A stretch of DNA of 9,440 nt from Candidatus Gastranaerophilales bacterium (lineage in GTDB: Bacteria; Cyanobacteriota; Vampirovibrionia; Gastranaerophilales; Gastranaerophilaceae). Positions 5,830 to 9,440 of the stretch are shown here, piece by piece. Both the position numbers and the translations under genes were made by a program. Numbering within the stretch: position 1 is the stretch's first letter; the number at the start of each line of letters is the position of its first letter. Under the pieces are notes generated by a model. The model made no database searches, was not told the origin of the DNA, and saw only the letters and a program-made list of their open reading frames with translations. The stretch covers positions 1-9,440 of the forward strand of contig UNSK01000063.1 of NCBI GenBank assembly GCA_900552525.1, given 5' to 3'.

Positions 5830-7344
5830 TTACTTAATCCTGATAATTTTTATTTCGCCTGGATTCATGTCCGTATGTAAATGCCTGCGAACCTGTTTAA
5901 TGTTTTCTCCACCTGTAATAATCTCAATATTACTTTTTTTATTGATACCGCAATCCTTTATGCAAATTTTGTTCTGCGGATTTTTAAAATCAAGGTTGCC
6001 GATAACAATTATAGAAACTCCCTTAAGAGTTCTGGTAAAAGCAAAAACCCTATCATTGTCTGTCTTAAGTTGAGTAAAATTGCCTTTTGTAATTAAATCA
6101 ATATTATCCTGTCTGAATTTATATGCTCTTTTAAAATTTTCTAAGATTTTATCATTATTGCCGCCTGGTTTGCGTGAAAAATTAAAAAGATCAAGTTTAC
6201 CTCTGTGTACAAAATAATAATCATCATCCGTTTCTGTCATTTCAGCTTTTGTATTTGCCCATGGGTAAATGTATGTGTCACCTGTCATAAACCCGTCAAT
6301 ACAGTATGGATTAAACGGCAAGGTTGCATTTAACCAGGAAATCATGATAGAAAAATCTTCACCATGAAGCAAAACCGGACTTACTTCATCATGTGTTGTA
6401 AAACTTAATATAACACTTTTAGGCTCTCTGTATGAATTAAGAAGTTTTTGATTAAATCTCACATGCTCTATAAATTCATCCGCATTCCAATCTTTCAAGT
6501 TAAAGAAACTTCCATAATACCCATCAAAACCAGCCTGCAAAAGTTTATCATAAGGAGTGAACTGAGCATAAATACTTGGCGGTTCCCTCCAAGAATCCGA
6601 TGCTTCTGCCAAAAATAAAAATTCAGAATCTTTAGCTCTTGTGTATTTTATAATTTCTACCCAGAAAGCAGAAGGCTTTATTGTTGCAACGTCAGCTCTA
6701 ATACCATCGGCTCCGAGCTCGAGGACAAGATTAACAAATCTTTTATGTGTATCCAGTACATCCTGATTCAATCTTTTGTTTGTTCCTGTATTAAGCAGTC
6801 TAACATCTGTCCAGTCTGTCGGGACTATTGAACATTGTCTGCTGTCTTTAATAAATAATTCCGGATGTGTAAGGAACAAATCATATGCACCGCAGCTTGG
6901 TAAATCGATGATTACGCGTATGTTTCTTTTATGGCACTCATTAATAAATTTTTTTGCCTGCTCAATATCAGAAAGATTGGAATTTTTATCAACTAGTTGA
7001 GGATTTATGCTCCAGAAATCTTCAGCAGCATATACAGAACCTGCTGTACCTAGCGCTTTAAGCCTTCCTACCGGTGTAATTGGTAAAACATGCAATACAT
7101 TTATACCTAAATTCTGTATCTCATCAAGTCGTTCTATTGCATTTAAAAAGTTTCCACCGGCTTCACCTTCATCAATGATTTCATTGCCGTTAATATCTTT
7201 TGCATTAAATGTTCTTAAGTTAATTCCGCATATATTAGCCTTATTTTTTAAAAATAAAGACCTTAAATCATTATTTTCTCCGGCAAAAACCATGCCGCCC
7301 GCTGCAGCTGCAATAATTAATGCACACGAAATTTTTTTTAACAT
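5830..7344 (-). CDS. Secreted GH13 alpha-amylase-family protein
   Basis: GH13 enzymes cleave or transfer alpha-glucosidic bonds in a TIM barrel with an Asp/Glu/Asp triad. From the start chosen here (MLKK) the protein has 504 residues: signal peptide to about residue 21 (cleavage VFA-G), barrel from about 35, and a beta C-domain from about 430. Visible catalytic regions are GIRADVA (R216, nucleophile D218), FLFLAEA (acid/base E247) and FTTHDE (D319). Region I reads DLPSCG (D147) instead of DxxxNH, so its usual His is missing. IKPSAFW and FLAEA recall GlgE-like members, but subfamily is unassigned. DINGNEIIDEGE (about 50-61) resembles a calcium loop. AAGGAG at 7358-7353 is 8 nt before the ATG at 7344; an ATG at 7350 overlaps the upstream TGA, and another at 7374 is less likely. 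Confidence 0.88.
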   Translation of the reverse strand: MLKKISCALIIAAAAGGMVFAGENNDLRSLFLKNKANICGINLRTFNAKDINGNEIIDEGEAGGNFLNAIERLDEIQNLGINVLHVLPITPVGRLKALGTAGSVYAAEDFWSINPQLVDKNSNLSDIEQAKKFINECHKRNIRVIIDLPSCGAYDLFLTHPELFIKDSRQCSIVPTDWTDVRLLNTGTNKRLNQDVLDTHKRFVNLVLELGADGIRADVATIKPSAFWVEIIKYTRAKDSEFLFLAEASDSWREPPSIYAQFTPYDKLLQAGFDGYYGSFFNLKDWNADEFIEHVRFNQKLLNSYREPKSVILSFTTHDEVSPVLLHGEDFSIMISWLNATLPFNPYCIDGFMTGDTYIYPWANTKAEMTETDDDYYFVHRGKLDLFNFSRKPGGNNDKILENFKRAYKFRQDNIDLITKGNFTQLKTDNDRVFAFTRTLKGVSIIVIGNLDFKNPQNKICIKDCGINKKSNIEIITGGENIKQVRRHLHTDMNPGEIKIIRIK

Positions 7345-7349
7345 AATCA

Positions 7350-7754
7350 TCACTCCTTGATTTGGAATACACATTTAACACAGTGTGCTTTTGGCTGTAA
7401 AATCAAGTTATCCTCTAAATCATACATTTTAGCTATTCTTGTAACAAGAGGTTCACCGCAAAGCGGGCAGCGTAAATTAGTTTCATGATTTAAAATTCTT
7501 GATTTTATAACATCAATCGCATCATCACTTACAATCTCAAATTTAAACTCTCTTTCCCTCATTTTTAAATCCTGAGGTGAACATTTTAGAGCTCTCGCAA
7601 GCTGCTGCCTCTGTGTTACAGATAAAAATAATTCTTTCCCGGATTCAATATCCTCAAGAACATCAAGTTTTATATTAGTTTTATGAGCCAGCCCTGTTAT
7701 AGATAAACCCGCTTTTTCCCGTTTCTTTTGTATAAATTCTGCTAAACTTTCCAT
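7350..7754 (-). CDS. Cro/C1-type HTH regulator with zinc-ribbon-like C-terminus
   Basis: The 134-residue protein has an N-terminal XRE-type helix-turn-helix (about residues 3-65: FIQKKREKAGLSITGLAHKT, VLEDIESGK, LARALKCSPQDL) and, after a linker, a C-terminal CPLC (C96, C99) and HCVKC (C125, C128) arrangement expected to bind one zinc. It is the promoter-proximal gene of an operon with the GH13 protein and L,D-transpeptidase, so it may be their transcriptional regulator and autoregulate; that is inference. I place the start at the ATG at 7754, not the in-frame ATG at 7769, because a TATAAT (7766-7761) lies between them, 6 nt before the 7754 ATG. This points to a leaderless mRNA. The HTH begins right after the chosen start, so nothing is lost. 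Confidence 0.85.
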   Translation of the reverse strand: MESLAEFIQKKREKAGLSITGLAHKTNIKLDVLEDIESGKELFLSVTQRQQLARALKCSPQDLKMREREFKFEIVSDDAIDVIKSRILNHETNLRCPLCGEPLVTRIAKMYDLEDNLILQPKAHCVKCVFQIKE

Positions 7755-7760
7755 AAGAAT

Positions 7761-7790
7761 ATTATACATGTAAAAAAATGTAAAATAACT
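7761..7790 (-). promoter_or_regulatory. Leaderless-type promoter of the HTH-GH13-transpeptidase operon
   Basis: Read on the minus strand, a perfect TATAAT (7766-7761) is followed by ATTCTT and then the HTH gene ATG (7754). The -35 position (about 7789-7784, GTTATT) matches consensus poorly. The spacer is filled by two ATGTAA repeats (plus-strand sense), which may be an operator. The weak -35 fits a regulated promoter. Confidence 0.5.
7768..7783. promoter_or_regulatory. Direct-repeat element ATGTAA-N4-ATGTAA, copy 1
   Basis: Two ATGTAA hexamers begin at 7768 and 7778, exactly 10 bp (about one helical turn) apart. They lie in the -10/-35 spacer of the HTH promoter and next to the -35 of the divergent small-RNA promoter (7793). 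The same pattern recurs at 7980-7995. Candidate operator; the binding protein is unknown, and the neighbouring HTH protein is the obvious suspect. Confidence 0.4.
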
Positions 7791-7792
7791 AC

Positions 7793-7821
7793 TTGATTTT
7801 TAAATTTTTGTATTTTATAAT
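7793..7821 (+). promoter_or_regulatory. Strong sigma70-type promoter for the structured small RNA
   Basis: TTGATT (7793-7798), a 17-bp spacer and a perfect TATAAT (7816-7821) predict a start near 7828, exactly where a stable hairpin begins. It is divergent from the HTH promoter, with the two -35 regions only a few bp apart. There is no coding sequence downstream before the rRNA operon. Confidence 0.65.
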
Positions 7822-7827
7822 GTAGGA

Positions 7828-7944
7828 ACGCGCTGAAAACAGAGCGTAAAGAAAAATGATTTACACAGGTGCCAACGGTAGCCATGGAATAATGGAAGGA
7901 CACCACCGGAAAAGCCGAAATATAAACGTAGCATTTTTTATTTT
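7828..7944 (+). ncRNA. Candidate structured small RNA, family not recognised
   Basis: About 117 nt start 7 nt after a good promoter and end in a U-rich tract (TTTTTTATTTT, 7934-7944). Pairings that I can trace: a 5' hairpin, ACGC-G-CTG / CAG-A-GCGT (7828-7835 with 7840-7847, AAAA loop); a closing stem, AAAAATG and TTAC (7852-7858, 7861-7864) with GTAG and CATTTTT (7928-7938); inside it GGTGCC (7868-7873) with GG-A-CACC (7898-7904); CCAT (7882-7885) with ATGG (7892-7895); and a possible pseudoknot CGGT (7876-7879) with ACCG (7905-7908) stacking directly on the previous helix. CGG/CCG (7907-7909, 7915-7917) is an alternative hairpin. The closing stem followed by U's could also be the terminator. 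No protein-coding frame fits. It is not recognisably RNase P, tmRNA, SRP or 6S RNA. It could be a housekeeping sRNA or a riboswitch-like element without a downstream gene. Confidence 0.6.
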
Positions 7945-8014
7945 AGGACATTGAAAATCTTGTATCGTTAAAAAAATAAATGTAACGAAATGTAAATAGC
8001 AAAAAATCAATTAG
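7945..8014. other. AT-rich spacer between small RNA and rRNA promoter
   Basis: No gene is seen. Apart from the second ATGTAA-N4-ATGTAA element and A-rich tracts upstream of the rRNA -35 (possible UP-element-like DNA), nothing recognisable is present. Confidence 0.5.
7980..7995. promoter_or_regulatory. Direct-repeat element ATGTAA-N4-ATGTAA, copy 2
   Basis: ATGTAA begins at 7980 and again at 7990, the same 10-bp period as copy 1 at 7768-7783. It ends 19 bp before the TTGACA of the rRNA promoter, a position suited to activation or modulation. Because copy 1 lies at the divergent HTH/small-RNA promoters, a shared regulator is plausible. AT-rich background makes chance possible. Confidence 0.35.
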
Positions 8015-8042
8015 TTGACAAAATAAATTGATGATATAAGAT
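8015..8042 (+). promoter_or_regulatory. Ribosomal RNA operon promoter
   Basis: A perfect TTGACA (8015-8020) is followed after 16 bp by TAAGAT (8037-8042, 4 of 6 consensus). An overlapping TATAAG (8035-8040) would give a short 14-bp spacer. Predicted start is near 8049, giving a leader of about 300 nt before 16S. A-rich DNA lies immediately upstream. Confidence 0.6.
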
Positions 8043-8222
8043 AGAAAATGTTCGGAGAGGAAACCTCCGGTGTTGACAGAGCGCAAGACGCAGTTTGAGG
8101 AAATATAAGTAATCAAATAGTTAACACAAATTTAAACCCTTAACTTTGAATATAAATAGCAATACGAAGTAAGAAAAGATTATAAAAGTTTTATTAGCCT
8201 GATTAAATCAGGTATAGAATTT

Positions 8223-8242
8223 GAACCTTGACAACAGAATAG
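8223..8242 (+). promoter_or_regulatory. boxA-like rRNA antitermination element
   Basis: GAACCTTGACAACAGAATAG differs at three positions from the GAACCTTGAAAACTGCATAG form I recall from cyanobacterial 16S-23S spacers, where it is called the boxA antiterminator region. Its place in the rRNA leader suits NusB/S10-mediated antitermination. The match is from memory. Confidence 0.5.
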
Positions 8243-8326
8243 CTGAAGACGAATAAACTTGTTAATTCGTTGAATGATAGGACAACACAAGTTAAGCGTG
8301 AGCTTAGCGTTAAATGAGCTAGAAAT

Positions 8327-8344
8327 CACCGCGAGGTGTTTTTT
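8327..8344 (+). terminator. Terminator-like hairpin just upstream of 16S rRNA
   Basis: CACC (8327-8330), a GCGA tetraloop, and GGTG (8335-8338) are followed by six T's (8339-8344). The stem can extend beyond a U-U mismatch by AAA with UUU. It ends about 13 nt before the expected 16S 5' end. It may be an attenuator overridden by antitermination, or simply a processing hairpin; the four-pair core is short for an efficient terminator. Confidence 0.4.
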
Positions 8345-8356
8345 AATAACTTTCTG

Positions 8357-9440
<1,084 letters not shown>

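Larger units (their letters stand above)
8049..8356 (+). other. rRNA operon leader with several hairpins
   Basis: No protein gene is seen. The transcribed leader contains: a hairpin CGGAG-AGGAAAC-CTCCG (8053-8069) near the predicted 5' end; a perfect six-pair hairpin CCTGAT-TAA-ATCAGG (8198-8212); a boxA-like element (8223-8242); a longer-range stem AACTTG (8256-8261) with CAAGTT (8288-8293); a GNRA-type hairpin TAAGC-GTGA-GCTTA (8293-8306), which shares a base with that stem; and a terminator-like hairpin (8327-8344). Parts probably also pair with sequence downstream of 16S, outside the window, to form the RNase III processing stem. Confidence 0.6.

Noticed and set aside
5867..7360. Plus-strand open frames opposite the GH13 gene
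   Set aside because: They are antisense shadows of a well-supported coding gene, with no ribosome-binding sites or recognisable domains.
7828..7944. Small RNA region as a GEMM-type (c-di-GMP) or glutamine riboswitch
   Set aside because: Short look-alike strings occur (CACAGG; AGGAACGCG), but the core conserved segments of those classes are missing and no regulated gene follows.
8073..8109. Second TTGACA (8073-8078) with TATAAG (8104-8109) as an extra rRNA promoter
   Set aside because: The spacer would be 25 bp, too long for sigma70; no better -10 lies at 16-18 bp.
7760..8356. CRISPR array or mobile element in the long non-coding stretch
   Set aside because: No repeat-spacer periodicity, terminal inverted repeats or transposase remnants were seen; the repeats present are only 6-mers in pairs.

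Overview
The window looks like a chromosomal segment of a gut-type, non-photosynthetic relative of cyanobacteria (Gastranaerophilales / 'Melainabacteria', class Vampirovibrionia). The partial 16S rRNA gene at the right end has a cyanobacteria-like signature after the universal 338 site (GGGAATTTTGCGCAATGGG) and a short V3 helix. Just upstream is a boxA-like element close to the form I recall from cyanobacterial rRNA spacers (GAACCTTGAcAACaGaATAG). The protein genes are AT-rich, and a FliW/CsrA flagellar pair is present, as expected for flagellated members of that group. The taxonomic call is from memory of signatures, not from a search.

Left block, + strand (1-5223): the 3' part of a glutathione-synthetase-like ATP-grasp gene; a promoter; a secreted TPR protein; fliW; csrA with an unusually long C-terminal tail; a TPR-like protein overlapping csrA by 14 bp; a coiled-coil protein with its own promoter and an apparently leaderless start; and der (EngA), the ribosome-assembly GTPase. 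FliW and CsrA form a known partner-switch controlling flagellin translation. The two unnamed genes after them are candidate accessory partners.

Middle block, - strand (5229-7754): a tight three-gene operon read right to left. It encodes a Cro/C1-type HTH protein with a C-terminal zinc-ribbon-like cysteine set, then a secreted GH13 alpha-amylase-family protein (stop and first possible start overlap as TGATG), then a secreted YkuD-type L,D-transpeptidase (1-nt gap). It ends convergently against der with 5 bp between stop codons.

Right block (7755-9440): a divergent promoter region, a previously unrecognised structured small RNA of about 115 nt (7828 to about 7944) with a strong promoter, 5' hairpin, long closing stem and a possible pseudoknot, then the rRNA promoter, a roughly 300-nt rRNA leader with several hairpins, a boxA-like element and a terminator-like hairpin, and finally the 5' 1.08 kb of the 16S rRNA gene. 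A direct-repeat element, ATGTAA-N4-ATGTAA, occurs once in the divergent HTH/small-RNA promoter region and once upstream of the rRNA promoter.

Most notable points: the structured RNA; the shared direct-repeat element; and two TATAAT boxes placed 6-7 nt before start codons, suggesting leaderless mRNAs.
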